Source of the DNA: Candidatus Formimonas warabiya | GTDB taxonomy: Bacteria > Bacillota > Dehalobacteriia > Dehalobacteriales > Dehalobacteriaceae | Assembly: GCF_002777255.1 (NCBI RefSeq) | Contig: NZ_CP017634.1 | Location: 1,066,903 to 1,130,902, forward strand | Length of the DNA stretch: 64,000 nucleotides | Direction of reading: 5' to 3' | In this document: positions 18,468 to 27,770 of the stretch, one piece after another | Layout: each line of letters opens with the position of its first letter | How positions within the stretch are numbered: the first letter of the stretch is position 1 | Made by a program: the position numbers and the translations under genes | The notes under the pieces: generated by a model | Databases searched by the model: none | Told to the model about the DNA's origin: nothing | The model's input: the letters and a program-made list of their open reading frames with translations, nothing else

Positions 18468-20126
18468 ATGAATATCGGTATAGACGTGGGAGGTACTTTT
18501 ACAGACACCGTTCTGGTGCATCAAGGAAAAGTGATTACCTCTTTTAAAACCGCCACCACAGCGAATATTATGACGTGTATCAACGAAACCATTAGGCAGG
18601 TTTCCCGGGAAGTTCCCGTCAAACAGTGGGACCGACTGGTGATCAGCACCACCATGTTGACCAATATAGTCGCACAGAGCCTCTTCGATCAAGTCGCCAT
18701 ATTAATTATACCCGGTCCCGGTATCAATCCCCATACCATAAAACTGCCGGGGCCAACTTTTTTTCTCAAAGGAGCAATAAACTTCCGGGGTCAGGAAATC
18801 GAAACACTTGATGAAAAAGATCTGGCTGTTCAAGGGAAGGAAATTTACCAAACAGGATATCGCCACGTAGCACTGGTAGGGAAATTCTCCGGACGAAACG
18901 GCCGGCAGGAAATCCAAGCCGCAGAACTGATGCGCAAAAGCTTTCCCGACTTAACACTGACGCTGGGACATCAGATCAGCGGACAATTGAATTTTCCCAG
19001 ACGCTGTGTCACAACCTGGCTAACTGCAGCGACCCAAAGGCCCTACCGGCTTTTTCTCACCCAATTGGAAAATGCCCTACAGCAAGCCCAGGTTTCCTGC
19101 CCCGTGTTTATTATGAAAGCGGATGGGGGAGTAATTCCTTTACAGGCTGCAGCCAATCAACCGGCTGCTACGGTCTTTTCCGGGCCGGCAGCCAGTACCT
19201 TAGGCGCATGTGTGCTAACTCCGCCTGAACAATCATCAGTAATTATGGATGTGGGCGGGACTACCACAGACTTGGCCATGACATTATCCGGGATCCCGCT
19301 TATGGCTTCAAAAGGTCTTAGAGTGAACGGCTTTTTGACCCACGTGAGATCTTTATCCGTGAAACCGGTTCCTTTAGGCGGCGATTCCCCGGTAGAAATA
19401 TCCCACAACCTTCCCCTTTTGGGGACGCAAAGGAAAGGGAAAGCGGCTTGTTTCGGCGGCGATCACCCTACCTTAACGGATGCAGTGAATATTGTGCATC
19501 ATGTTCCCGGAACTCATATAGCGCTATCAAGAGCAGCTTTTGAGCGCGTTCTAGGTATTGAGCCGGATCAAGTACTGCTGTTCTCCCAAGAGGTGATCTC
19601 TTATGCGTGCCATAAAATCGCCGGGGCGATTGGTGAAATGATCCAGGAATGGCAGGATGAACCTGCTTATCAGGTCTGGCAGGTTGTCCAAAAAGCTGTT
19701 TCTTTCCCCCGGAACCTGGTCGGCATTGGCGGCGCCGCTCCCATTCTTACTCAACAGACAGCAAAACTCTTAAATATGGAACCCTCTATTCCTCCTTTTT
19801 ACCAGGTAGCCAATGCCCTAGGATGTGCCGTCGCGAAACCCTCATTAACGCTAAACCTCCATATCGATACCGTCGCGCATCATATTATGGTATTGGAAGA
19901 AGGATGGCAGGAAGAATTCCATGAAGAAATATCCGAAAAGAAAGCCGTGAAAATTGCCAAGGAAATGCTGGTAGCACGGGCGAAAAAGTATTTTTTGCAT
20001 CTATCGGAGTCGGATATTGAACTGGTGAATTGTGAAACTTTCAGTGTTCTCCAAGGATATTATCGTTCCGGATACATCATCAATGTAGAAGTCCAAATTC
20101 GTCCGGATCTGACAAGAATCCATTAA
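18468..20126 (+). CDS. Hydantoinase/oxoprolinase family protein (HyuA-like, short form)
   Basis: 552 aa with an actin-like ATPase fold. NIGIDVGGTFTDTV at the N-terminus is the phosphate-binding motif of the Hydant_A_N domain, ADGGVIPLQAA...FSGPAAST and VIMDVGGTTTDLAM (about residue 262) belong to Hydantoinase_A. The usual C-terminal part and a HyuB partner are missing, so the ATP-dependent lactam cleavage of the family is only a possible activity. ATG 18468 is preferred to an in-frame GTG at 18459 that overlaps mutS. It is a surprising guest between mutS and mutL. Confidence 0.85.
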   Translation: MNIGIDVGGTFTDTVLVHQGKVITSFKTATTANIMTCINETIRQVSREVPVKQWDRLVISTTMLTNIVAQSLFDQVAILIIPGPGINPHTIKLPGPTFFLKGAINFRGQEIETLDEKDLAVQGKEIYQTGYRHVALVGKFSGRNGRQEIQAAELMRKSFPDLTLTLGHQISGQLNFPRRCVTTWLTAATQRPYRLFLTQLENALQQAQVSCPVFIMKADGGVIPLQAAANQPAATVFSGPAASTLGACVLTPPEQSSVIMDVGGTTTDLAMTLSGIPLMASKGLRVNGFLTHVRSLSVKPVPLGGDSPVEISHNLPLLGTQRKGKAACFGGDHPTLTDAVNIVHHVPGTHIALSRAAFERVLGIEPDQVLLFSQEVISYACHKIAGAIGEMIQEWQDEPAYQVWQVVQKAVSFPRNLVGIGGAAPILTQQTAKLLNMEPSIPPFYQVANALGCAVAKPSLTLNLHIDTVAHHIMVLEEGWQEEFHEEISEKKAVKIAKEMLVARAKKYFLHLSESDIELVNCETFSVLQGYYRSGYIINVEVQIRPDLTRIH

Positions 20127-20167
20127 CGAACTGCTTTTTTACGAATGGATGGAAAGGAAGTAAGAAA

Positions 20168-21517
20168 GTGTCCCTACCGACAGGTCTAATTTTCTTTCCC
20201 GCTTTTGATTGGAGTATTTCTCCTACCCATCCGGAGCGCCAGGAAAGACTTCTCTATACCCGGGATCAGTTGTTTGAGGAAGGGATCATGGACCTTCCCC
20301 AAATTAGAGAATTAAGTGCGGCCACAACCAACCTGAAACAGATCTACCGTACCCATATCTGTGTGCCTAATGCCGGGGAACAGGTGACAGATGCCCATTT
20401 AGTGGCGGTGGGAAGCTGCCTCAAGATGGCAGATGCCTTTTATGGAAAAGAAATCAAAAACGGTTTCGTCTTAGTCCGTCCCCCCGGACACCATGCCATG
20501 TGGGTGGTACATGGAAACAGGGGATTTTGCAATATCAATAATGAGGCAATTATGGTCAACTATATCAGAAGCAAATATGGCGTGAAAAAAATTGCCATTG
20601 TGGATACCGATGTGCACCACGGGGACGGCACCCAGGATATTTTTCACCATGATCCTGATGTTCTTTGCATCTCCTTTCACCAGGATCCCCAAACCCTTTA
20701 TCCCGGAACCGGTTTTATTCATGAATTGGGCGGACCTACTGCCTTCGCATCCACGATTAATATTCCTTTACCGCCCGGGACGACCGACCAGGGCGTACAA
20801 ATGGTCATGGATCATGTAATCATGCCGATTTTGGAAGATTTTGAGCCGGAATTAATTATTAATTCGGCAGGGCAAGATAACCATTTTACCGATCCTTTAG
20901 CCAATTTGCGCATGACTGCGGCCGGTTACGCCCGTCTGAATGAACAGCTGAAACCCCACATTGCCGTGTTAGAAGGAGGCTATGCGGTGGAAACCGCCTT
21001 ACCTTATGTAAATACCGCCATTACGCTGGCAATGGCCGGCCTTGATTATTCTTTTGTCCGTGAACCGGGGCTGGAGGAATTTACCCAAAGTGAAAATGCT
21101 ACGCGATCTATTAAAAGAACGATTTCTCAACTGATGGACCTGTGGAAAAACCGGAAAAAGGTGGATCTGGATAAAATTTTTGGGACGGACAGATTCTATT
21201 CCCGGCAACGAAATATTTATTACGACACGGAAGGTTTTTCCGATACCCAGAAAGAAATTGTCTACCGGTGTTCGGAATGTTCCGGCTATCTCCAGGTAGA
21301 TTCCCGGGCCCGGCATCCCAATGGTGTCCAGTATCATATTTTCGCCGTCAAGGTCCCATTTCATTGCTGCCCCAGATGCGCTAAAATGGCTCAGGAGGCC
21401 TTTTCCCAAGAGATTGATAAGAATACCCATACCCATTATTATTTACAAGATATAGGGGGCCAGGAGTTTCATATGGTGTGGGGCAATAACCACCAAATCA
21501 TTTATTTTGAGGAATAG
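20168..21517 (+). CDS. Histone-deacetylase-family (AcuC/class II-like) protein with C-terminal zinc-ribbon-like extension
   Basis: 449-aa arginase-fold deacetylase. PPGHHAMW, FCNINNEA, IVDTDVHHGDGTQDIF (Zn ligands Asp/His) and INSAGQDNHFTDPL identify a catalytically complete member; ILEGGY-like VLEGGYAVE is also present. Substrates of bacterial members are acetylated proteins, polyamines or small acyl compounds. After about residue 365 there is an extra segment with CSECSG and CCPRC, spaced like a four-cysteine zinc ribbon. GTG start with GGAAGTAAGAAA upstream. It lies 3 nt before mutL. Confidence 0.9.
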   Translation: MSLPTGLIFFPAFDWSISPTHPERQERLLYTRDQLFEEGIMDLPQIRELSAATTNLKQIYRTHICVPNAGEQVTDAHLVAVGSCLKMADAFYGKEIKNGFVLVRPPGHHAMWVVHGNRGFCNINNEAIMVNYIRSKYGVKKIAIVDTDVHHGDGTQDIFHHDPDVLCISFHQDPQTLYPGTGFIHELGGPTAFASTINIPLPPGTTDQGVQMVMDHVIMPILEDFEPELIINSAGQDNHFTDPLANLRMTAAGYARLNEQLKPHIAVLEGGYAVETALPYVNTAITLAMAGLDYSFVREPGLEEFTQSENATRSIKRTISQLMDLWKNRKKVDLDKIFGTDRFYSRQRNIYYDTEGFSDTQKEIVYRCSECSGYLQVDSRARHPNGVQYHIFAVKVPFHCCPRCAKMAQEAFSQEIDKNTHTHYYLQDIGGQEFHMVWGNNHQIIYFEE

Positions 21518-21520
21518 GAA

Positions 21521-23299
21521 ATGAAAAAAATAAAAATTTTAGATCCCTTAACCGCAAATCAGATTGCCGCCGGTGAGGTGGTAGAACGCCCCGTTTCGGT
21601 GGTAAAAGAACTGATTGAAAACGCCATTGATGCCGGCAGCACCCGGGTAAAAATCACCGTCTGGGAAGGCGGCATGAAAAGGATTCAGGTTTCCGACAAT
21701 GGCTGCGGCATCTCGCCGGGAGATTTGAATATCGCCATTTTACGTCATGCGACCAGTAAAATAGAAACCGTACAGGACTTGAACTGTCTGCACACCCTGG
21801 GGTTCCGGGGTGAGGCATTACCTTCCATCGCCGCCGTGTCCAAGCTGGCGATTACGTCCCGCCTCCAGAACAGTTCGGTCGGATACATGATTCAAGTCAA
21901 GGACGGGCACTCTGGTGAAATAAGCGAAATAGGTACTCCTGTGGGTACTGAGGTCACGGTGGATCAACTTTTCTATAATACTCCGGCCCGGAAAAAGTTT
22001 TTAAAGACTCCCGTTACCGAGCTGGGCCAAATTTCCGACTTAGTAGGGCGGATGGCTCTGTCCCGTCCCGACATATCCTTCGCATTAATGGATGAAAAAA
22101 AAGTAATATTGAAATCACCGGGAAACAGTGACTTAGCTCAGGCTATTTATGCTGTTTATGGGGGTGAAATTGCCCGAAATATGAAAGAAATCAGCCACGA
22201 GGGGTTTCCCCGTATCTCGGGCTTTGTTACTTTGCCCCAAAGTACGCGTTCTTCCAGGCATTATTATAATTTCTTTATTAACGGGCGCTGGGTAAAAAGT
22301 CAAGAATTGGCCAGTTCCTTAGAAGAAGCCTATCATACCCGAATTCCTGACAAAAGATTCCCTGTGGCAGTGATCCACCTTGTGCTGGACCCAGAGCTGT
22401 TCGATGTAAATGTGCATCCGGCTAAATTGGAGATAAAATTTAAGGACATTTCACCTATCAAGGAAGCACTTTTAAGATCCGTACAAAGTGTTTTCGCCGT
22501 GCCCTCAAACTCTATCCCCCAAATTTACGCGCCACCGGTTAACCATAAAAAGTTGCCGGAAGCCCCAAAACAGGTGTACGATCAAATAACCTTGATAGAA
22601 GAAACAAAAGATGCTCATCATCCTTATTCCTTTGCGGATCAGGAGGCAGCGGTACCAAAAGTTTCTGAAATTCCTTCTGAAAAATATCCTGAAGAGTTCA
22701 AAGAAATAGCGGCGCCTTTTTTTTCGTCTTTAAAGATTTTAGGGCAGCTGGAAGGAACCTATATTATTGCCTCCGGAGACGAGGGCCTATACATCATCGA
22801 CCAGCATGCCGCCCATGAAAGGATTCGGTATGAAAAAATTAAAAAGATTTTCTCAGAGCAGCCATCTGCTACCAACATACTGGCTGTTCCCATTCCCGTT
22901 GAGCTGACGCATCAACAGGCGGGCTGGCTCATTGAGCACATTCTTCATCTGACCGACCTGGGATTTGTTTTAGAACATTTTGGAGACCATACTTTTTTGT
23001 TGCGGGGAGTCCCCCGATGGCATCTGGAGGGAAATTCTCATGAATTATTATTGGATATTTTGGAAAAACTAGGTAACGATAAAGAATTTTTTACCAATGA
23101 TACGCTGATGGAAGAAAAATTATTTTCTTTAGCGTGCAAAAGTTCTGTCAAGGCCAACCGTTATTTGACAGAATCGGACATCAGATTTTTATTGCAACAT
23201 TTGGATTCCGTGGATAATCCCTTGTCATGCCCCCATGGCAGGCCGGTTTTAATCAAATTAACCCACGCTGAAATAAAACGGAGGTTTTTCCGCACTTGA
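21521..23299 (+). CDS. mutL: DNA mismatch repair protein MutL with endonuclease motif
   Basis: 592-aa GHKL ATPase. ATPase motifs are visible at the N-terminus (ANQIAAGEVVERP, ELIENAIDAGS, DNGCGIS, TLGFRGEAL). The C-terminal dimerisation domain carries DQHAAHERIRYE, matching the DQHA(X)2E(X)4E metal motif of nicking MutL proteins, and CPHGRPV near the end. As in other bacteria without MutH, strand incision is therefore probably done by MutL itself. It starts 3 nt after the deacetylase gene and overlaps miaA by 4 nt. Confidence 0.97.
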   Translation: MKKIKILDPLTANQIAAGEVVERPVSVVKELIENAIDAGSTRVKITVWEGGMKRIQVSDNGCGISPGDLNIAILRHATSKIETVQDLNCLHTLGFRGEALPSIAAVSKLAITSRLQNSSVGYMIQVKDGHSGEISEIGTPVGTEVTVDQLFYNTPARKKFLKTPVTELGQISDLVGRMALSRPDISFALMDEKKVILKSPGNSDLAQAIYAVYGGEIARNMKEISHEGFPRISGFVTLPQSTRSSRHYYNFFINGRWVKSQELASSLEEAYHTRIPDKRFPVAVIHLVLDPELFDVNVHPAKLEIKFKDISPIKEALLRSVQSVFAVPSNSIPQIYAPPVNHKKLPEAPKQVYDQITLIEETKDAHHPYSFADQEAAVPKVSEIPSEKYPEEFKEIAAPFFSSLKILGQLEGTYIIASGDEGLYIIDQHAAHERIRYEKIKKIFSEQPSATNILAVPIPVELTHQQAGWLIEHILHLTDLGFVLEHFGDHTFLLRGVPRWHLEGNSHELLLDILEKLGNDKEFFTNDTLMEEKLFSLACKSSVKANRYLTESDIRFLLQHLDSVDNPLSCPHGRPVLIKLTHAEIKRRFFRT

Positions 23300-24291
23300 T
23301 AGTTCAGGAAGAGGGTGATAGAATCGAACGAGAAAAACTTGTCGTCATTGTTGGGCCTACAGCTGTGGGTAAAACTGAGATTTCGATACGCATTGCCGAT
23401 CAGATAAACGGGGAAATTATTTCCGGTGATTCCATGCAGGTGTACCGGGGCATGGATATCGGCACAGCCAAGGTTCAGGAAAAAGAAATGATTTCCCCCA
23501 GGGGAAGAAAGATTCCCCATCATCTTATCGATATTATGGACCCGGATGCCAACTTTAGTGCGGCAGATTTCCAGCATCTGGCCCGCAAAGCCATCCATGA
23601 AATTAACGGGAAAGGTAAAATTCCTCTTTTAGTGGGGGGGACCGGTCTTTACGTTAATTCTGTCATTGACCCGTATAATTTTATGGAAATGGAGCATGAT
23701 AAAAACTTTAGAATCACTCTTTTAGACGAAGCAGAGAGATCAGGGCCTGCATCCTTATATCATCAGTTATGCCGGATTGATCCCGAAGCGGCCCAGCGTA
23801 TCCATCCTAACGATGTGCGCCGGATGATCAGAGCCATAGAAGTATTTTATCAAACCGGAAAAACCATCACGGAACTTCGAAGTCACCGGCCTGATCAATC
23901 ATCGCCCTATTCTTTTGTGATGATCGGGCTTTATTTGGAACGGGATCTGCTTTATCCTAAAATAAACGATCGGGTTGACCAGATGATCAAAATGGGGCTC
24001 ATAGAAGAGGTGAGTGAATTACTGAAAAAGGGATACCATCCCAGACTAAATTCCATGCAAGGGTTGGGATATCGTCAGATGGCGGCGTATTTAACAGGAA
24101 TTCTTACCAAGGAGGAAGCCATTCGTCTCCTAAAAAGAGATACCAGGCGTTTCGCGAAAAGACAGTTTACCTGGTTTAAACGGGATGAGAGGATTAAATG
24201 GTATCATATCACTGATTTTTCGGAAAAAACCCTTTGTGCCGAAAAAATTACTGAATATATCGGAAGGACTCTGGGAATTCCTGTAGAATAG
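23296..24291 (+). CDS. miaA: tRNA dimethylallyltransferase
   Basis: Transfers dimethylallyl to A37 of tRNAs reading UNN codons; its product is the MiaB substrate. 331 aa, with the P-loop VVIVGPTAVGKTEIS near residue 17, SGDSMQVYRGMDIGTAK, HHLIDI and the QGLGYRQM motif near residue 255. TTG 23296 overlaps the mutL stop (TTGATAG) and has GGAGGT 11 nt upstream; there is no other start before the P-loop. hfq follows by 30 nt. Confidence 0.96.
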   Translation: MIVQEEGDRIEREKLVVIVGPTAVGKTEISIRIADQINGEIISGDSMQVYRGMDIGTAKVQEKEMISPRGRKIPHHLIDIMDPDANFSAADFQHLARKAIHEINGKGKIPLLVGGTGLYVNSVIDPYNFMEMEHDKNFRITLLDEAERSGPASLYHQLCRIDPEAAQRIHPNDVRRMIRAIEVFYQTGKTITELRSHRPDQSSPYSFVMIGLYLERDLLYPKINDRVDQMIKMGLIEEVSELLKKGYHPRLNSMQGLGYRQMAAYLTGILTKEEAIRLLKRDTRRFAKRQFTWFKRDERIKWYHITDFSEKTLCAEKITEYIGRTLGIPVE

Positions 24292-24321
24292 TATTAAATA
24301 CCAAATGTTGGAGGGAAATTA

Positions 24322-24558
24322 ATGACAAAGAATAATTTTAATTTACAAGACTTTTTTCTAAATCAAGTTAGGAAAGACAATACCGCCGTTACTATTTATT
24401 TAATAAATGGTTTCCAAATAAAAGGATTTGTCCGGGGTTTTGACAGTTTTACGGTGGTTATGGATGTGGAAGGCAAACAACAAATGGTGTATAAACATGC
24501 TATTTCCACTATTATGCCTGCCAAACCTGTTAATATTATGATGGAAAAACCGGAATAA
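24322..24558 (+). CDS. hfq: RNA chaperone Hfq
   Basis: 78-aa Sm-like protein forming hexamers that bind small RNAs and mRNA. The Sm1 region ([28 protein letters not shown]) and the Sm2 motif YKHAISTI are both intact. Length is typical for Firmicutes, without the long acidic tail of proteobacterial Hfq. The miaA-hfq pair is one of the most conserved bacterial gene pairs. A terminator ends the unit. Confidence 0.97.
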   Translation: MTKNNFNLQDFFLNQVRKDNTAVTIYLINGFQIKGFVRGFDSFTVVMDVEGKQQMVYKHAISTIMPAKPVNIMMEKPE

Positions 24559-24590
24559 CCCAAACGGTCCACGAAAGGACAAAGGCTCTT

Positions 24591-24622
24591 AAAGCACAAC
24601 ATTGTTGTGCTTTATTTCTTTT
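24591..24622 (+). terminator. Terminator after hfq
   Basis: AAAGCACAAC/GTTGTGCTTT perfect 10-bp stem with loop ATT and a T-rich tail. Confidence 0.85.
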
Positions 24623-24690
24623 TGTGCACATTGTGCCAGAAGAAAAAATATAATGATATTAATATCCCTTCTCTCAACGAGGTGACAGCT

Positions 24691-25650
24691 TTGGAAATAA
24701 AAATGCGGTTAAATCCAGGAGGGAGAAAAGTATTTGAAACCATATCTTCCCACGATCACAAAAAAGAAGAGACAAGTTTACTAAAGGTTGAGAAAGAAAC
24801 GGAATCTTCTCCGGATAATCCTAAAGTAAGGGAAATATTTAAGGAGCTTGACAATCTCATTGGGCTACGCGAGGTAAAAAAGGTTATCTATGAGGTCCAG
24901 GCATTTGTCGAAATTCAAAGGCGCCGGGCAAAAGAAAAATTGTCCACAGAACCAACTGTCTTGCATGCTGTCTTTAAAGGGAATCCAGGAACCGGGAAAA
25001 CCACGGTGGCAAGAATTGTCGCCAAACTTTTCAAAGAAATCGGGGTGCTGCAAAAAGGCCATTTAGTCGAAGTGGAAAGGGCGGATCTGGTGGGGGAATA
25101 TATCGGTCATACCGCCCAGAAAACCCGGGACCACCTGCAAAAAGCGATTGGAGGTGTCCTTTTTATTGACGAAGCCTATTCTTTAGCCCGTGGGGGAGAA
25201 AAGGATTTTGGCAAGGAGGCCATTGACGTGATTGTCAAAGCCATGGAAGACCATCGGGACAATCTAATCTTAATTTTAGCCGGTTATAAAGACGAAATGG
25301 ATTGGTTTCTGCGCACAAACCCAGGTCTAAGGTCCCGGTTTCCTCTCCATATCGATTTTCCCGATTATAGGATTGAAGAATTGATGGAAATCGCCAATTT
25401 AATGATTAAAGCCAGGCAGTACCAATTAACTACTGAATCTCAGGCAGCCTTGGAAAGGATTTTACGGGCCCAATTATTACCCGGACATGAACATTCCGGA
25501 AATGCCCGTTTAGTACGAAATATTGTGGAATCCGCCATGCGCCAGCAGGCGGTACGTTTAATGGAAAAAAGCAGAACTTCCCGGGAGGATTTGATGACAC
25601 TGGAAACTATCGATATTTTAAGCGCCTCCAGAAGAGTCCACGAACACTAA
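24691..25650 (+). CDS. spoVK: AAA+ ATPase of the SpoVK/CbbX type
   Basis: 319 aa from TTG 24691, which follows an ACGAGGTGA site; a longer frame from 24607 would start inside the hfq terminator. It has a short charged N-terminus, then Walker A GNPGTGKTTVAR (near residue 95), Walker B VLFIDEAYSLARGG, sensor LAGYKDEMD, and arginine finger region NPGLRSRFP. SpoVK is needed for spore maturation in Bacillus, and the related CbbX is a red-type RuBisCO activase. Position after hfq and before ynbB matches the Bacillus spoVK locus. Confidence 0.9.
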   Translation: MEIKMRLNPGGRKVFETISSHDHKKEETSLLKVEKETESSPDNPKVREIFKELDNLIGLREVKKVIYEVQAFVEIQRRRAKEKLSTEPTVLHAVFKGNPGTGKTTVARIVAKLFKEIGVLQKGHLVEVERADLVGEYIGHTAQKTRDHLQKAIGGVLFIDEAYSLARGGEKDFGKEAIDVIVKAMEDHRDNLILILAGYKDEMDWFLRTNPGLRSRFPLHIDFPDYRIEELMEIANLMIKARQYQLTTESQAALERILRAQLLPGHEHSGNARLVRNIVESAMRQQAVRLMEKSRTSREDLMTLETIDILSASRRVHEH

Positions 25651-25734
25651 TAAAGATTGCGAAAAAACCAGAAAAAAGCTATACTTTTGATGATATTCCG
25701 TTACACAGATTTTGATATGGAGGAAATATGTTCA

Positions 25735-26970
25735 ATGGACTTTGATTCTAGTCAACGATACGCCGACAATGTGGTATTGCAATGTGAGAAGAGCATTAGT
25801 GAAAGGACCCGTTTTAACCTAAATAAAGTATTGACCGCTTTTCGCAGAGCAAAAGTATCCGATTTGCACCTGCAGTCTTCCACGGGCTATGGATATAACG
25901 ATATCGGGCGGGATGGCCTGGAAGACATATACGCAGAAATTTTCCGCGGGGAAGAGGCTTTGGTCCGGCATCATATTATTTCAGGGACCCACGCTATTGC
26001 CCTCTGCTATTTCGGCAACCTGTTTCCTGGCGATGAATTATTAGCGGTAGGGCGGCCTTATGATACTTTACATAAAGTAATCGGCACGGAAAAAAAGGAA
26101 CCTGGGACACTGCGGGAGCTAGGCGTTAAATACCGGGAGTTTCCCCTAGAAGAAAACGGTACCGTAAATATCGATGCCTTGGTTCAAACGATTACACCGG
26201 CAACCAGGATCCTTTCGCTCCAACGCTCCAAAGGATATCAGTGGAGAGCCTCCCTCACCATAGAAGAAATTGAAAAAATTACTTTAACCGTAAAAAAACG
26301 ATGGCCGAAAGTAATCATTTTTGTCGATAACTGCTATGGTGAGTTTGTGGAGGAAAGGGAACCGCTAGAAGCGGGAGCAGATCTGATTGCCGGCTCCTTA
26401 ATAAAAAATCCCGGGGGAGGGATCGCCCCCGGGGGAGGATATATTGTAGGGAGAAGGGATTGGGTAACCCGGGCCGCGGCCAGGCTAACTGCTCCGGGAA
26501 TTGGTAAAGAAATCGGTCCCAGTTTGGGGAATAACCGTTTGCTTTATCAAGGGCTTTTTTATGCCCCTCATATCGTCGGAGAAGCTCTCAGCGGAGCAGT
26601 ATATGCTGCAGCTTTATGTTCCGCCTTAGGCTTAGAGGTACTGCCGGAGCCATCTGGTATGCGCACCGATATTATCCAAGCGATCAAGCTGAAAAAAAGG
26701 GAAAGGGTTATTGCCTTTTGCCGGGGAATTCAACGCTACTCACCTGTTGACTCTCACGTATCTCCGGAACCATGGGACATGCCCGGTTATGACGATCAGG
26801 TAATCATGGCTGCGGGAGCTTTTGTTCAAGGATCATCAATTGAGTTAAGTGCGGATGCTCCCATGAGGAAACCCTTCATCGTCTACATGCAGGGAGGTAC
26901 CAGCCGTCACCATGTAAGGCTGGCGGTAACGGAGACCATGCGGGAGATGTTAGAAGGAGGATTATTATAG
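25735..26970 (+). CDS. ynbB: YnbB/aluminium-resistance family PLP enzyme (methionine gamma-lyase-like)
   Basis: 411 aa, fold-type I PLP protein of the family named after an aluminium-resistance gene; annotated members are called methionine gamma-lyase family proteins, but the physiological reaction is uncertain. GYGYNDIGRD, ISGTHAIALCYFG, QRSKGYQWR, FVDNCYGEFVE and the lysine motif SLIKNPGGGIAPGGGYIVG are visible. ATG 25735 is chosen because GGAGGA lies 10 nt upstream. The gene order hfq-spoVK-ynbB is as in Bacillus. Confidence 0.87.
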   Translation: MDFDSSQRYADNVVLQCEKSISERTRFNLNKVLTAFRRAKVSDLHLQSSTGYGYNDIGRDGLEDIYAEIFRGEEALVRHHIISGTHAIALCYFGNLFPGDELLAVGRPYDTLHKVIGTEKKEPGTLRELGVKYREFPLEENGTVNIDALVQTITPATRILSLQRSKGYQWRASLTIEEIEKITLTVKKRWPKVIIFVDNCYGEFVEEREPLEAGADLIAGSLIKNPGGGIAPGGGYIVGRRDWVTRAAARLTAPGIGKEIGPSLGNNRLLYQGLFYAPHIVGEALSGAVYAAALCSALGLEVLPEPSGMRTDIIQAIKLKKRERVIAFCRGIQRYSPVDSHVSPEPWDMPGYDDQVIMAAGAFVQGSSIELSADAPMRKPFIVYMQGGTSRHHVRLAVTETMREMLEGGLL

Positions 26971-26979
26971 CGAAAAGAT

Positions 26980-27003
26980 AAAGCGCCTTCCTGGCGCTTT
27001 TAT
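26980..27003. terminator. Bidirectional terminator between ynbB and lexA
   Basis: AAAGCGCC/GGCGCTTT with loop TTCCT, lying between two convergent stop codons; it overlaps the lexA stop. Confidence 0.8.
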
Positions 27004-27620
27004 TTCATTTTCCGGAACAATCCCACAACCCGGCCTAATATTTTTGCATCCTCCACAATAATAGGTTCCATAAAGCGATTTTCCGGCTGTAATCGAATAT
27101 ATCCATTCTCTTTAAAAAACCTTTTTACCGTAGCCTCCTCATCCAAAAGAGCCGCTACAATATCCCCATTCCGTGCATAAGTCACCTTTTCGATAATGAC
27201 ATAATCCCCATCTAGAATTCCCGCCTCAACCATACTGTCCCCGGAAACATTTAGCATAAAGAGATCATTATTGGCTTGAATAAAATCAAGGGGAACGGGA
27301 AAATTGTCCTCAATATTTTCCATCGCCAGAATAGGCTGCCCGGCTGTAATTTTTCCCAGGATCGGCACATTGATCATTTCTTTTAATATATTCACATTCC
27401 CTGATCCATCGGTGATTTCAATAGCCCGGGGTTTAGTAGGGTCCCGTCTCAGGTATCCCTTTTGCTCTAAAACATTCAAGTGACCATGGACAGTTGAACT
27501 TGAGCTTAAGCCGACAGCTTCACCAATTTCCCGTACTGATGGGGGATAGCCTTTCTTTTTTAACTCTTTCTTAATATACTCTAAAATATCTATTTGGCGC
27601 GAAGACAAATCTTCATACAA
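27000..27620 (-). CDS. lexA: SOS repressor LexA
   Basis: 206-aa LexA: an N-terminal winged helix ([24 protein letters not shown], about residues 26-49), the Ala-Gly autocleavage region in [10 protein letters not shown] (about 89-98), the catalytic Ser in [11 protein letters not shown] (about 126-136) and the catalytic Lys in [14 protein letters not shown] (about 158-171). TTG start, 8 nt after GGGAGGTG. It is divergent from the yneA-like gene; its promoter and three LexA boxes lie between them, so it is autoregulated. Confidence 0.97.
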   Translation of the reverse strand: MYEDLSSRQIDILEYIKKELKKKGYPPSVREIGEAVGLSSSSTVHGHLNVLEQKGYLRRDPTKPRAIEITDGSGNVNILKEMINVPILGKITAGQPILAMENIEDNFPVPLDFIQANNDLFMLNVSGDSMVEAGILDGDYVIIEKVTYARNGDIVAALLDEEATVKRFFKENGYIRLQPENRFMEPIIVEDAKILGRVVGLFRKMK

Positions 27621-27659
27621 ATTTTAACACCTCCCAAAAACATGAAATTATCTCCTTTG

Positions 27660-27688
27660 ATTATAACATGATATTTTTGATATATCAA
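27660..27688 (-). promoter_or_regulatory. lexA promoter
   Basis: On the minus strand TTGATA (27688-27683) and TATAAT (27665-27660) at 17-bp spacing. LexA box 1 overlaps the -35. Confidence 0.7.
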
Positions 27689-27699
27689 ACATTTGTTCG
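27686..27699. promoter_or_regulatory. LexA box 1
   Basis: CAAAC-ATTT-GTTCG, one arm perfect against the Firmicutes consensus CGAACRNRYGTTYC; overlaps the lexA -35. Confidence 0.7.
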
Positions 27700-27708
27700 A
27701 ATTAATTA

Positions 27709-27737
27709 TTGACACCGTACATTAGTTCGGTTACAAT
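27709..27737 (+). promoter_or_regulatory. yneA promoter
   Basis: TTGACA (27709-27714) and TACAAT (27732-27737) at exactly 17 bp, with LexA box 2 filling the spacer. Confidence 0.75.
27716..27729. promoter_or_regulatory. LexA box 2
   Basis: CGTAC-ATTA-GTTCG, lying in the yneA promoter spacer. Confidence 0.75.
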
Positions 27738-27743
27738 AAATCC

Positions 27744-27757
27744 AGAACATTCGTTCG
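27744..27757. promoter_or_regulatory. LexA box 3
   Basis: AGAAC-ATTC-GTTCG, just downstream of the yneA -10. Confidence 0.75.
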
Positions 27758-27770
27758 GAGGGGATAATTA

